Shown: piece by piece, positions 1-8,195 of the stretch | How the letters are laid out: every line of letters begins with the position of its first letter | Numbering within the stretch: position 1 is the first letter of the stretch | Assembly: GCF_015278125.1 (NCBI RefSeq) | Contig: NZ_JADILO010000022.1 | Span: 1-64,000 of the forward strand | DNA length: 64,000 bases | Direction: 5' to 3' | Source of the DNA: Vibrio fluminensis | Lineage (GTDB): Bacteria; Pseudomonadota; Gammaproteobacteria; Enterobacterales; Vibrionaceae | The notes under the pieces: generated by a model | Told to the model about the DNA's origin: nothing | The model's input: the letters and a program-made list of their open reading frames with translations, nothing else | Databases searched by the model: none | Made by a program: the position numbers and the translations under genes

Positions 1-160
1 TGACTGTGCTGATACCGAAGTATCAATTGGTCACTCAGTTCATTGAAATCGAATTTGATACCGAAGTATCTAATTGGATTATCATCAACGAGTGCCCACA
101 CAGATTGATAGGTTTATATTGTTAAAGAGCTTTGCTTTAAGCTTTCATCTCAAAGCGGAC
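1..160 (-). other. rRNA operon leader (5' external transcribed spacer)
   Basis: The minus strand carries a boxA antiterminator, GCTCTTTAACAA, at 119-130. A small boxB-like stem (141-156) precedes it, and boxC-like TCTGTGTGGGCACTCG follows, as in the enterobacterial rrn leader. Two copies of GATACTTCGGTATC (57-70 and 11-24) would form C(UUCG)G tetraloop hairpins. The 16S gene itself must start just left of the window; none of its 5' end is visible here. Confidence 0.85.
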
Positions 161-164
161 GGTA

Positions 165-192
165 ATTTTAGCGAGATAACTTTCAGTGTCAA
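165..192 (-). promoter_or_regulatory. rRNA operon promoter P2
   Basis: On the minus strand a perfect TTGACA (187-192) and TAAAAT (165-170) with a 16-bp spacer are followed by a GC-containing discriminator (ACCGTCCGC). Together with the boxA sequence just downstream this identifies the proximal promoter of an rRNA operon. Confidence 0.82.
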
Positions 193-288
193 ACACTTTT
201 TTCGTTATTTCTCTGAAAGTTAGTTTGTTAACTTTCACCGTCTCGTTGCTTCGCTAAACCGCTTGGTTTGTCGTGACAACGGAGGCGA

Positions 289-316
289 ATTATAGGGAGA
301 TAATTTTAACTGGCAA
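289..316 (-). promoter_or_regulatory. rRNA operon promoter P1
   Basis: Read on the minus strand, TTGCCA (311-316) and TATAAT (289-294) are separated by 16 bp and followed by a GC-rich discriminator. An A-rich stretch upstream (about 317-345) could serve as an UP element. It lies 120 bp upstream of a second promoter of the same kind, the usual tandem arrangement of rrn operons. Confidence 0.8.
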
Positions 317-379
317 TAGTTTTTTTGCTACTTTCGGTTTGTTTGCACGGATTTTAAACAAAACAGTTAAAACAGCAGC

Positions 380-400
380 AAAAAAGGGGCTAAAAGCCCC
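380..400 (-). terminator. clpB terminator
   Basis: On the minus strand GGGGC-TTTTA-GCCCC is followed by six T, 19 nt after the clpB stop codon. It separates clpB from the rrn promoters. Confidence 0.85.
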
Positions 401-418
401 TTTTCTCTCTACTTATAC

Positions 419-2992
419 TTACTGGTGAGCAACGATTTGGTCATTGTGCACAATCAATTTAATGGTTTTATCCGGCACAACTCGTCCTGAAAGTATCGCT
501 TTCGCCAACGGGTTCTCGACACTTTGTTGAATCGCGCGTTTTAGTGGTCGAGCGCCGTATACAGGGTCAAAGCCAACTTGAGCAATCAAGTCCAACGCTT
601 TCTCTGATACTTCCATATGGTAGCCACGCTCTTCCATACGTTTAGATAGACGTAACAACTGAATGGCGGCAATCGACTTAATATGATCCTGACCAAGTGG
701 ATGGAAAACGACACTTTCATCAACACGGTTAAGGAACTCAGGTCTGAAGTGTTTCGTGACTACTTCCATGACTTCATTCTTAATACCTTGGTAATCCAGT
801 GTATTAAAGTTCTCTTGAATACGCGAAGAACCGAGGTTCGACGTCATGATCACAACCGTATTGCGAAAATCAACCGTACGACCTTGACCATCAGTTAGGC
901 GCCCATCATCCAATACTTGTAGCAATATATTGAACACATCCGGATGCGCCTTCTCAACTTCATCTAATAGAATGACTGAGTATGGTTTGCGTCGCACTGC
1001 TTCCGTTAAATAGCCACCCTCTTCATAGCCAACATAACCAGGAGGCGCACCGACTAAGCGAGCCACAGAGTGTTTCTCCATAAACTCAGACATGTCGATA
1101 CGTACCATGGCATCTTCACTATCAAACATAAAGTTTGCCAGTGTTTTACACAGTTCGGTTTTACCCACACCCGTTGGACCTAAGAATAAGAAGGAACCAA
1201 TCGGTTTATTTGGATCAGACAGGCCTGCTCGACTACGGCGAATCGCATTCGCCACCACTTCAACCGCTTCTTTTTGGCCAATGACACGCTTATGTAGCAC
1301 TTGCTCCATACGCAGTAGCTTCTCTTTCTCTGCCTCCAGCATTTTAGAAACTGGAATGCCGGTTTGTTTAGACAGAACTTCGGCAATTTCTGCATCAGTC
1401 ACTTTATTACGCAGAAGCGTCATTTCTTGCATTTCAGCTTGCGTCGCTAAGTCGAGTTGTTTCTCTAACTCAGGAATACGGCCATATTGCAGCTCAGACA
1501 TACGACTTAAATCACCCGCTCGACGAGCTAACTCCATATCAAGACGCGCTTGCTCGAGTTCAGTCTTAATATGTTGAGTACCAGACAGTGCGGCTTTCTC
1601 TGTATTCCACACTTCTTCAAGCTCAGCAAAATCACGTTCTTTCTCTTGCAGTTCTTGATTCAGAATCTCTAGGCGTTTTTCACTCGCGTCGTCTTGCTCG
1701 TTACTTAGCGCTTGTTGTTCGATCTTTAATTGAATGATCTTGCGCTCTAGCTTATCAAGCGCTTCCGGTTTCGAGTCCATTTGCATACGAATGCTCGACG
1801 CCGCTTCATCAATGAGATCGATCGCTTTATCTGGCAATTGACGATCAGAGACATAACGGTGTGACAGCGTTGCTGCAGCAACAATCGCCGGATCGGTAAT
1901 TTCAACATGGTGGTGCAATTCATAACGCTCTTTAAGACCACGTAAGATCGCCACGGTATCTTCTACGGTTGGCTCATCCACCAGCACTTTTTGGAAACGA
2001 CGCTCTAACGCAGGGTCTTTCTCCATATACTGACGGTATTCATCTAAAGTCGTCGCTCCTACACAGTGAAGTTCACCACGAGCAAGGGCTGGCTTGAGCA
2101 TATTACCCGCATCCATTGAGCCTTCACCTTTACCTGCCCCAACCATAGTATGAATCTCATCAATAAAGAGGATGATATTGCCCTCTTCTTTAGATAGTTC
2201 ATTAAGGACTGACTTTAGACGCTCTTCAAATTCGCCTCTATATTTCGCACCCGCGACTAATGCGCCCATGTCGAGTGACAATACGCGGCGACCACGCAAG
2301 CCTTCCGGCACTTCATTATTAATAATGCGCTGAGCAAGACCTTCAACAATTGCAGTTTTACCCACCCCTGGCTCACCTATGATGACTGGGTTATTTTTAG
2401 TTCGGCGCTGCAAAACTTGGATCGTGCGACGAATTTCATCATCTCGGCCGATAACAGGGTCCAATTTACCTTGCTCGGCACGCTCGGTAAGATCGACGGT
2501 AAATTTCTCAAGCGCTTGGCGCATCTCTTCAGCATTTGGGTCATCAACCTTTTGACCGCCTCTGATCTTATCGATCGCTTCAGTGACTTTTTGCTCGGTA
2601 ATGCCAAACTCTTTCAGTAACGCACCAAGAGGGCCACGATCTTCAATCGCCGCCAGTAAGAAAATCTCGGAAGATATGTAAGTGTCTTGACGCTTTTGCG
2701 CCACTTTGTCACACAAGTTAAACAAAGTGCCCATACCACCAGAAAGCTGAACATCGCCACCAATGCCACTCACTTTCGGTAAACGATCTAACATTTCTCC
2801 TAGCTTCGATCGTAACTGGGAAACATCCACACTTAACATCGTCAGTAATGGGCGGATCGGGCTGCCATTTTGATCCATCAGTGCCACCATCAGGTGGACT
2901 GGTTCAATATATTGATGATCACGACCTAACGCCAAAGACTGCGCGTCAGAAATAGCGATTTGGAACTTGCTAGTAAATCTGTCTAGACGCAT
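419..2992 (-). CDS. clpB: ATP-dependent disaggregase ClpB
   Basis: Hsp100 hexameric AAA+ chaperone that extracts and refolds aggregated proteins in the cytoplasm together with DnaK. The 857-residue product has the standard order: Clp N-domain (about 1-145), first AAA+ module with Walker A GEPGVGKT (206-213) and Walker B FIDEIH, a coiled-coil middle domain (about 410-520), second AAA+ module with GPTGVGKT, and the C-terminal ClpB D2-small domain ending in the PLKRAIQ region. Length equals the E. coli protein. The start is supported by AGGAAGG 7 nt upstream, and a sigma-32-type promoter lies further upstream. It is a single-gene unit with its own terminator. Confidence 0.98.
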   Translation of the reverse strand: MRLDRFTSKFQIAISDAQSLALGRDHQYIEPVHLMVALMDQNGSPIRPLLTMLSVDVSQLRSKLGEMLDRLPKVSGIGGDVQLSGGMGTLFNLCDKVAQKRQDTYISSEIFLLAAIEDRGPLGALLKEFGITEQKVTEAIDKIRGGQKVDDPNAEEMRQALEKFTVDLTERAEQGKLDPVIGRDDEIRRTIQVLQRRTKNNPVIIGEPGVGKTAIVEGLAQRIINNEVPEGLRGRRVLSLDMGALVAGAKYRGEFEERLKSVLNELSKEEGNIILFIDEIHTMVGAGKGEGSMDAGNMLKPALARGELHCVGATTLDEYRQYMEKDPALERRFQKVLVDEPTVEDTVAILRGLKERYELHHHVEITDPAIVAAATLSHRYVSDRQLPDKAIDLIDEAASSIRMQMDSKPEALDKLERKIIQLKIEQQALSNEQDDASEKRLEILNQELQEKERDFAELEEVWNTEKAALSGTQHIKTELEQARLDMELARRAGDLSRMSELQYGRIPELEKQLDLATQAEMQEMTLLRNKVTDAEIAEVLSKQTGIPVSKMLEAEKEKLLRMEQVLHKRVIGQKEAVEVVANAIRRSRAGLSDPNKPIGSFLFLGPTGVGKTELCKTLANFMFDSEDAMVRIDMSEFMEKHSVARLVGAPPGYVGYEEGGYLTEAVRRKPYSVILLDEVEKAHPDVFNILLQVLDDGRLTDGQGRTVDFRNTVVIMTSNLGSSRIQENFNTLDYQGIKNEVMEVVTKHFRPEFLNRVDESVVFHPLGQDHIKSIAAIQLLRLSKRMEERGYHMEVSEKALDLIAQVGFDPVYGARPLKRAIQQSVENPLAKAILSGRVVPDKTIKLIVHNDQIVAHQ

Positions 2993-3038
2993 TTCAACCT
3001 TCCTAAACTCAACTGAGGTAATTCTATTTCACTAACAA

Positions 3039-3067
3039 AGATGGCTACGCATGGCGCGATTTTCAAG
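3039..3067 (-). promoter_or_regulatory. sigma-32 (heat shock) promoter of clpB
   Basis: On the minus strand CTTGAAA (3061-3067) is followed after about 15 nt by GCCATCT (3039-3045), close to the RpoH consensus CTTGAAA-N13/14-CCCATNT. It lies 47 nt upstream of the clpB ATG. Confidence 0.75.
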
Positions 3068-3080
3068 GGAGCAAAAATGA

Positions 3081-3107
3081 AAAAAGGCTGACAAAATGTC
3101 AGCCTTT
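3081..3107 (-). terminator. rluD-pgeF terminator
   Basis: Minus-strand stem GGCTGACA-TTT-TGTCAGCC followed by TTTTTT directly after the pgeF stop. It insulates pgeF from the clpB heat-shock promoter. Confidence 0.85.
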
Positions 3108-3110
3108 AAA

Positions 3111-3836
3111 TTATTCGAGCCAAATTAAACTGGCTTGTCGCCCAGTCACCCCATCACGACGATAAGAGTAGAATTGTTCAGGGTCAGAGTAGGTACACAT
3201 GCCACTGGCGTACACTTGGCTTACGCCGAGTTTATTCAAGCGCTGAGTGGCAATTTGATCCATATTCGCCCACCATTTACCCACTGTGCCCGTCGGTTTA
3301 AATGCACGACTCGCCTGTGAATCAAAATCACAGAATGCTTGTAATACATCGTCACCCACTTCAAAGGCGCTCGGGCCAATTGCAGGACCAAGCCAGGCAA
3401 TCACCTCACCTTCAAACATCTCAACTGCATTTTCAACAATGCCATGGGCGAGCCCACGCCAACCAGCATGAACGGCAGCCACTTGTGTGCCTTGCGTATT
3501 AGTCAACAATACAGGCAAGCAATCCGCCGTCATCGCTGAGCAGACAACACCACGCTGATCGGTAAATAAACCATCGGCATCAAGCGTGCTTGATGTCGGT
3601 TTATCGACGACTTCAACGCGCGTCGAATGGGTTTGATTAAGCCAAATTGGCGCACTCGGCATACCAGCAAGCTCAACCAAAACCTGACGATTTTCAAGTA
3701 CCATTGCTAATTCATCCCCAACATGGCTACCAAGGTTCAAACCTTGATATGGCGCTGCAGAATGACCACCCAAACGTGTCGTCGAGATAGCTTTAACCTG
3801 CTTAGGCACTTTCCAGTTAGGAATAATTAGCGACAT
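3111..3836 (-). CDS. pgeF: Peptidoglycan editing factor PgeF (YfiH / laccase-domain family)
   Basis: Member of the DUF152/LACC1 family. In E. coli, PgeF (YfiH) is reported to keep wrongly incorporated amino acids out of peptidoglycan stem peptides; related proteins act on purine nucleosides. The 241-residue sequence keeps the family's metal-site motifs: TADCLPV in the middle, HAGWRG about 20 residues later, and the upstream NQTH stretch. No signal peptide is visible, so it is cytoplasmic. It begins 1 nt after the rluD stop, so the two are cotranscribed and probably translationally coupled, as in E. coli. Confidence 0.93.
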   Translation of the reverse strand: MSLIIPNWKVPKQVKAISTTRLGGHSAAPYQGLNLGSHVGDELAMVLENRQVLVELAGMPSAPIWLNQTHSTRVEVVDKPTSSTLDADGLFTDQRGVVCSAMTADCLPVLLTNTQGTQVAAVHAGWRGLAHGIVENAVEMFEGEVIAWLGPAIGPSAFEVGDDVLQAFCDFDSQASRAFKPTGTVGKWWANMDQIATQRLNKLGVSQVYASGMCTYSDPEQFYSYRRDGVTGRQASLIWLE

Positions 3837-3837
3837 A

Positions 3838-4815
3838 TTAGTACTCTTCTTCTAATCCGTGCTCTTGAGCGTCTTGGCGCAATGCTTCAGTCATCGCCAC
3901 CATATCAGCAGGTACTGGAGCGTGGAATTCGAGCTCTTCACCTGTAACAGGGTGTTCGAAACGCAGCATCACCGCATGAAGCGCTTGACGATCGAAACGA
4001 CGAATCATGTCCGTCACTTCTGGTGTTGCACCTGATGGTATACGCGCACGACCACCGTAAGCAGTGTCACCTAGCAGAGGGTGCTGTAGGTATGACATAT
4101 GCACACGGATTTGGTGAGTACGTCCGGTTTCCAGACGCAGACGAATGCGTGTATGTTCACGGAAATGTTCAGCTACACGGTAGTGCGTCACTGCCGGTTT
4201 ACCCATAGGGCTTACCGCCATTAAAGTACGCTTCGTCGAGTGGCGACCAATCGGTTTATCCACCTTACCGCCCGCAGTCATACGACCGATAGCAATCGCT
4301 TCGTATTCACGTGTGATATTACGTTTTTGCAGCGCACGCACTAAACGTGTTTGTGCCGGAACCGTCTTCGCCACCACCATCAAACCGGTAGTGTCTTTAT
4401 CTAGACGGTGCACAATACCCGCACGAGGTACTTCCGCAATATCAGGGTAATGATGCAGCAACGCATTAAGCACCGTACCGTCTGGTGTACCCGCTCCAGG
4501 GTGCACGACAAAGTCACGAGGCTTGTTAATAACAATGATGTCATCATCTTCATAGACGATATCCAATGGGATATCTTGCGCTTCCCAGCGCTCTTCATCT
4601 TCAAGCTCCGCTTGTAGTGTGATGACTTCGCCACCCATAACTCTCGTACGTGGTTTAGTGATCACTTCACCATCCACTTGCACTTTGCCCGCAAGAAGCC
4701 ACTCTTTGAGTCGCGAACGAGAGAAATCGGAAAAAATTTCTGCGATAGCTTGGTCAAGACGTTGACCTAATTGACTATCTTTTACTGTATTGGTTAATTC
4801 AATCTGCTGAGCCAT
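3838..4815 (-). CDS. rluD: 23S rRNA pseudouridine synthase RluD
   Basis: Converts uridines 1911, 1915 and 1917 in helix 69 of 23S rRNA to pseudouridine (E. coli numbering). The 325-residue protein has an N-terminal S4 RNA-binding domain (about 17-75) and an RsuA/RluA catalytic domain with HRLDKDTTGL around residue 138, whose Asp is the nucleophile. Length matches the family. It is divergent from bamD, as in E. coli, and leads a two-gene unit with pgeF. Confidence 0.97.
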   Translation of the reverse strand: MAQQIELTNTVKDSQLGQRLDQAIAEIFSDFSRSRLKEWLLAGKVQVDGEVITKPRTRVMGGEVITLQAELEDEERWEAQDIPLDIVYEDDDIIVINKPRDFVVHPGAGTPDGTVLNALLHHYPDIAEVPRAGIVHRLDKDTTGLMVVAKTVPAQTRLVRALQKRNITREYEAIAIGRMTAGGKVDKPIGRHSTKRTLMAVSPMGKPAVTHYRVAEHFREHTRIRLRLETGRTHQIRVHMSYLQHPLLGDTAYGGRARIPSGATPEVTDMIRRFDRQALHAVMLRFEHPVTGEELEFHAPVPADMVAMTEALRQDAQEHGLEEEY

Positions 4816-4818
4816 ATC

Positions 4819-4845
4819 GAACTTTTTTAAAAACTGTGAGACTAA
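4819..4845 (+). promoter_or_regulatory. Candidate sigma-E promoter of bamD
   Basis: GAACTT (4819-4824), a 15-bp spacer and GACTAA (4840-4845) match the RpoE consensus GGAACTT-N15-GTCTAA except at two positions. The site overlaps the divergent rluD start. The E. coli bamD (yfiO) gene is a known sigma-E regulon member, which supports the call. Confidence 0.55.
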
Positions 4846-4945
4846 TTGTCACTAGTATGGAAGAATATTGCTCCATTGTATCTGCTACCGACAAGAAAGT
4901 AACGGAAGCGAGAGAATTATTTACTTCAAGGAATCGACTCCTGAC

Positions 4946-5671
4946 ATGAAACAGCATACTTTATCTGGATTATTGGCACTCAGTTTACTCGTCGGATGTA
5001 CCAGCAGCGAAGAGATTGTTCCAGATGTTCCGCCATCAGAGCTTTACTCTGAAGCTCAAGTATTACTGCAGCAAGGTAGTTGGAATACAGCGATCGAGAA
5101 ACTCGAAGCTCTCGACTCTCGTTACCCGTTTGGTGCGTATTCAGAACAAGTTCAGCTTGATCTCATCTACGCTTACTACAAAAATGATGATCTCGCGCTA
5201 GGCTTGGCTACCATCGAACGCTTTATTCGTTTAAACCCAACCAATGAAAAATTAGACTGGGTATTGTATATGCGTGGCTTGACGCATATGGCGCAAGATC
5301 GCAACTTTATGCACGATATCTTCAATATTGATCGTAGCGACCGCGATCCTGAACCGGTAAAATCCGCGTTTGCAGACTTTAAGAAACTATTGGAACGATA
5401 CCCAAATAGCCCTTACGCTGAAGATGCGCATAAGCGAATGATTTCATTAAAAAATCGCTTAGCTGAATACGATTTAGCAACGGCTGATTTCTATCTACGC
5501 CGTGAAGCTTGGATTGCCGCAATCAATCGCTGTCAGGAACTGCAAAAGACCTATCCAAATACGGAAGCTGCACGTAAGTCTTTGAGCATCCAATTAGAAG
5601 CTTACGAAGAGTTGGGACTAGAAGAACCGGCAGAACGAACTCGTCAGTTAATGAAACTGAACCCAATCTAA
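4946..5671 (+). CDS. bamD: Outer membrane assembly lipoprotein BamD
   Basis: Essential lipoprotein of the BAM complex that inserts beta-barrel proteins into the outer membrane; it bridges BamA with BamC and BamE. The ATG at 4946 gives a 241-residue precursor with a clean lipoprotein signal (LLVG-C, Cys18) that an upstream in-frame extension would spoil. The mature part consists of TPR-like repeats, for example SELYSEAQVLLQQGSW, then YPFGAYSEQVQLDLIYAYYK, and YPNSPYAEDA. Length agrees with E. coli BamD (245 aa). It is followed by a rho-independent terminator. Confidence 0.97.
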   Translation: MKQHTLSGLLALSLLVGCTSSEEIVPDVPPSELYSEAQVLLQQGSWNTAIEKLEALDSRYPFGAYSEQVQLDLIYAYYKNDDLALGLATIERFIRLNPTNEKLDWVLYMRGLTHMAQDRNFMHDIFNIDRSDRDPEPVKSAFADFKKLLERYPNSPYAEDAHKRMISLKNRLAEYDLATADFYLRREAWIAAINRCQELQKTYPNTEAARKSLSIQLEAYEELGLEEPAERTRQLMKLNPI

Positions 5672-5688
5672 ATCTTCAGATTTATCAT

Positions 5689-5713
5689 AGCCGCGTTTAA
5701 ACGCGGCTTTTTA
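5689..5713 (+). terminator. bamD terminator
   Basis: Perfect stem AGCCGCGTTT/AAACGCGGCT followed by TTTTTATT, 18 nt after the bamD stop. Confidence 0.88.
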
Positions 5714-5829
5714 TTCCAGCCACTTAATTTAAATCCAAATAGCCTCAACATACGACTGAGGTATAACCCAACCTTGTTTACTTCCTAACAAAAGCTACCT
5801 TTAATAGAGTTATCTATAAAGGCTACCTC

Positions 5830-7269
5830 ATGTTAAAAGCTCTTTGCTTGTCTTTGATATTATTGCCACTTCATGCAATGGCGTTATCGCTTACTCCCCT
5901 AGATAGGGCGCCCTATTTTGGCGACTTAAATAAATTGGAAAAAAAAGGCGTTATTCGTGTCTTGGTATCCGCTGACCTGGGTTTTTACTACATTGAGCAA
6001 GGCCAACCTAAAGGAATATTGGCTGAGCTACTCTATCATTTTGAAAAGCAGCTCAAACGCAGCCATGCCAAACTCAATCTCCAAGTTATTCCGGTTGATC
6101 GTGATGATCTTCTCCCGTTACTTGAGCAGGGCTATGGTGACCTTGTGGTCGCCAATCTAACCGTCACCAAACAACGGCAAGAAAAGGTCGAATTCAGCGC
6201 GCCAGTAAGACGGGGAGTACAAGAATGGATTATCACCCCTAAACAGAAAACCCAATACACCGATATCAAGCAATTAAGCGGTAAAGAGTTTTGGGTACGC
6301 GCTAGCTCTAGTTACTTTGAAAGTCTGCAAAAACTCAACCACCAGCTCAATAAACTCGGCAAACCTCCTGTGTTAATCCGCTTTTTGCATGAAACCATAC
6401 AAGACTACGAAGTGATGGAGATGGTTAATCAGGGGCACATCAAAGCGACGATTCTCGATAGTCACAAAGCCGAGCTTTGGCTAACTGTCATGAACAATAT
6501 TCAGGCGCAAAAGAAACTACCACTGCGTAAAAACGGGGTGATAGCTTGGGCAATGCGAAAAGATAGCCCTCAACTAAAGCGCTCGGTTGATCAGTACCTT
6601 GCCAAACACCGCTCTGGCACCATGATGGGCAATGTGATTTATGGCAAATATCTCGAAAATACGCGATGGCTAAGGGAGGTTCTCGATCCGAAAAACATCC
6701 GTAAATTAGAATCGTTGGCGGATACCTTTACTAAATATTCCAATCAATACGGATTCGATCCGCTGATGATTTCAGCTCAAGGCTATCAAGAGTCAGGGCT
6801 CGATCAAAGGAGGGTGTCGCACATGGGTGCGGTAGGGATCATGCAAGTATTGCCCAGCACAGCCAGAGATCCCAATATCAATATTCCTAACATTTACAAA
6901 CTCGACAATAACATTCATGCCGGTGTGAAATACATGCGTTTCATTAAAGACCGCTACTTCAATGACACTAGCATTAGCGCTGAGAACAAAGTCTACTTCG
7001 CGCTTGCCTCTTACAATGCCGGCCCAGGCAACATTCGCAAGATGCGACGTATTGCGCGTCAGCAAGGGTATAACCCAAATCGATGGTTTAAACACGTAGA
7101 GATCGTCACCCGCCGAAATATCGGTCGTGAACCGGTGCAATACGTCGCCAACGTAAATCGCTATTTTATTATCTATACGCAGCTATCGTTATTACAACAA
7201 AGCCGAAATCAACCCGACCACTCGATAACAAACCCCTTGATATTCCCGATTGAAGTGGAAGGAAAATAA
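5830..7269 (+). CDS. MltF-like lytic transglycosylase with substrate-binding domain
   Basis: Periplasmic or membrane-bound lytic transglycosylase that cleaves the MurNAc-GlcNAc bond of peptidoglycan. The 479-residue protein has a signal peptide (about 1-18, LILLPLHAMA), an SBP_bac_3-type ABC solute-binding domain (about 40-265), and a C-terminal SLT domain (about 300-450). The SLT domain carries the catalytic Glu in AQGYQESGLDQ, then GAVGIMQVLPSTA and ASYNAGPGN. The architecture is that of MltF, whose solute-binding-like domain is regulatory. It lacks a lipobox Cys, so anchoring may differ from E. coli MltF. Sequence is too divergent from E. coli MltF for me to assign the symbol firmly. Confidence 0.85.
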   Translation: MLKALCLSLILLPLHAMALSLTPLDRAPYFGDLNKLEKKGVIRVLVSADLGFYYIEQGQPKGILAELLYHFEKQLKRSHAKLNLQVIPVDRDDLLPLLEQGYGDLVVANLTVTKQRQEKVEFSAPVRRGVQEWIITPKQKTQYTDIKQLSGKEFWVRASSSYFESLQKLNHQLNKLGKPPVLIRFLHETIQDYEVMEMVNQGHIKATILDSHKAELWLTVMNNIQAQKKLPLRKNGVIAWAMRKDSPQLKRSVDQYLAKHRSGTMMGNVIYGKYLENTRWLREVLDPKNIRKLESLADTFTKYSNQYGFDPLMISAQGYQESGLDQRRVSHMGAVGIMQVLPSTARDPNINIPNIYKLDNNIHAGVKYMRFIKDRYFNDTSISAENKVYFALASYNAGPGNIRKMRRIARQQGYNPNRWFKHVEIVTRRNIGREPVQYVANVNRYFIIYTQLSLLQQSRNQPDHSITNPLIFPIEVEGK

Positions 7270-7325
7270 TTAAAGCTAACGCATTACGATAGAGAAAACC
7301 GAATCTGGGATCTGGTGGATTTTTT

Positions 7326-7341
7326 TGAGATTAAGATCACA
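7326..7341 (+). promoter_or_regulatory. CRP-like site 1 upstream of raiA
   Basis: TGAGA-TTAAGA-TCACA: 9 of 10 half-site positions match TGTGA-N6-TCACA. It is the most distal of three such sites in the 349-bp gap before raiA. Confidence 0.45.
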
Positions 7342-7488
7342 ATTAGACAGTGAGCAAGGAATGAGCAACCTATTTGTTTAGGCCGCATAAGTGCCCTAAA
7401 AAACAGTGGCTTTTTAGCTGGATACCCTTACCAATCTAACGCGTTTTTTTTGTTTCACAAGCTTTTTCGCACATTATTTCCAACAGTG

Positions 7489-7504
7489 TTTGAGTGAGAT
7501 CACA
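7489..7504 (+). promoter_or_regulatory. CRP-like site 2 upstream of raiA
   Basis: TTTGA-GTGAGA-TCACA: 9 of 10 half-site positions match the CRP consensus. Confidence 0.5.
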
Positions 7505-7537
7505 AATGGTTTCGAGCAAGAAATATCAGACAAAAAT

Positions 7538-7553
7538 AGTGATATAGATCACA
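7538..7553 (+). promoter_or_regulatory. CRP-like site 3 upstream of raiA
   Basis: AGTGA-TATAGA-TCACA: 9 of 10 half-site positions match. It lies 66 bp upstream of the raiA start and 49 bp downstream of site 2 (near five helical turns), so the two could act together. In the remainder of the 7270-7618 gap I see no gene. Confidence 0.6.
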
Positions 7554-7618
7554 TTTTTTCTCGGTTGAATCAGTAATCTGGAGTTAACCCATGAGGGATG
7601 CAACAGAGGAAAACATCT

Positions 7619-7951
7619 ATGAAAGTAAACATCACTGGTAAAAATATCGACATCACCTCTGCAATCCGCAATCACATTGAGAGCAAATTTAAAAAGCTCG
7701 AGAAGTGGCAAGTAGATATCATTGGCTGCCAAGCGACCTTCAGCGAGGAGCCAAACAAACAAATGAAGTTTGAAGCAGTCATCACGGTACCAAAAGGAAA
7801 ACTTGTCGCTTCAGCATTACATGAAGATTTATACGCTGCCGTTAACGAGGTAGAACAAAAACTAGAACGTCAGCTAAACAAACTACGCCACAAGCCAGAA
7901 GCTCGCCGCAGCGAAAAGCCGGAGCTTGAAGAAGTCGAAGAAGCGGAATAA
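7619..7951 (+). CDS. raiA: Ribosome-associated inhibitor / hibernation factor RaiA (YfiA)
   Basis: Cold-shock and stationary-phase factor that binds the 30S A/P sites and stops translation. The ATG at 7619, preceded by AGAGGA, gives 110 residues with the N-terminal MKVNITGKNIDIT beta strand, the KLEKWQ helix and the VASALHEDLYAAVNEVEQKLERQL segment typical of HPF/RaiA. The acidic C-terminal tail (EKPELEEVEEAE) is typical of the short YfiA form. Its position directly before pheA is the same as in E. coli. Three CRP-like sites upstream suggest carbon-dependent expression. Confidence 0.95.
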   Translation: MKVNITGKNIDITSAIRNHIESKFKKLEKWQVDIIGCQATFSEEPNKQMKFEAVITVPKGKLVASALHEDLYAAVNEVEQKLERQLNKLRHKPEARRSEKPELEEVEEAE

Positions 7952-7967
7952 CCAAATCGATATTTAG

Positions 7968-7997
7968 AAAATAGCGCCTCAGGGCGCTATTTTTTTG
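7968..7997 (+). terminator. raiA terminator
   Basis: AAATAGCGCC-TCAG-GGCGCTATTT followed by T residues, 17 nt after the raiA stop. Confidence 0.9.
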
Positions 7998-7998
7998 C

Positions 7999-8027
7999 TT
8001 GACGCTGAAAACACGGTTGCTTATTGT
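7999..8027 (+). promoter_or_regulatory. pheLA promoter
   Basis: TTGACG (7999-8004), 17-bp spacer, TATTGT (8022-8027). It begins where the raiA terminator ends and lies 31 bp upstream of the leader peptide start. Confidence 0.7.
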
Positions 8028-8057
8028 GTTGAGTAACTTCTTAAATGAATAAAATTT

Positions 8058-8105
8058 ATGCAACCCACTCATCTGTTCTTTTTCGACTTGTTTTTTCTCC
8101 AATAG
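8058..8105 (+). CDS. pheL: phe operon leader peptide PheL
   Basis: A 15-codon reading frame, MQPTHLFFFDLFFLQ, with five Phe codons (FFF and FF runs) ending in TAG. It sits between a promoter and a rho-independent terminator in front of pheA. This is the classical arrangement for ribosome-mediated attenuation: when charged tRNA-Phe is scarce the ribosome stalls in the Phe codons and the terminator does not form. No strong ribosome binding site is visible, which is the main weakness of the call. The E. coli counterpart is also 15 residues and Phe-rich. Confidence 0.78.
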   Translation: MQPTHLFFFDLFFLQ

Positions 8106-8150
8106 CTTTGGGGGCTGACTCGTTTTCGGAAGATAAGTCAAAAACGAACA

Positions 8151-8178
8151 GAAAGCCTCCCCAACGGGAGGTTTTTTT
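8151..8178 (+). terminator. pheA attenuator terminator
   Basis: CCTCCC-CAAC-GGGAGG followed by seven T, located between the Phe-rich leader peptide and pheA. The upstream GGGGGCT (8110-8116) is complementary to AGCCTCCC in its left arm and could form the antiterminator. A CGTTTT/AAAACG pairing between them is also possible. Confidence 0.8.
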
Positions 8179-8195
8179 ATGTAAGGATTATTAGG

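Noticed and set aside
1092..1577. 161-codon plus-strand frame inside clpB
   Set aside because: Antisense shadow of clpB; Ser/Arg-rich composition typical of reverse reading.
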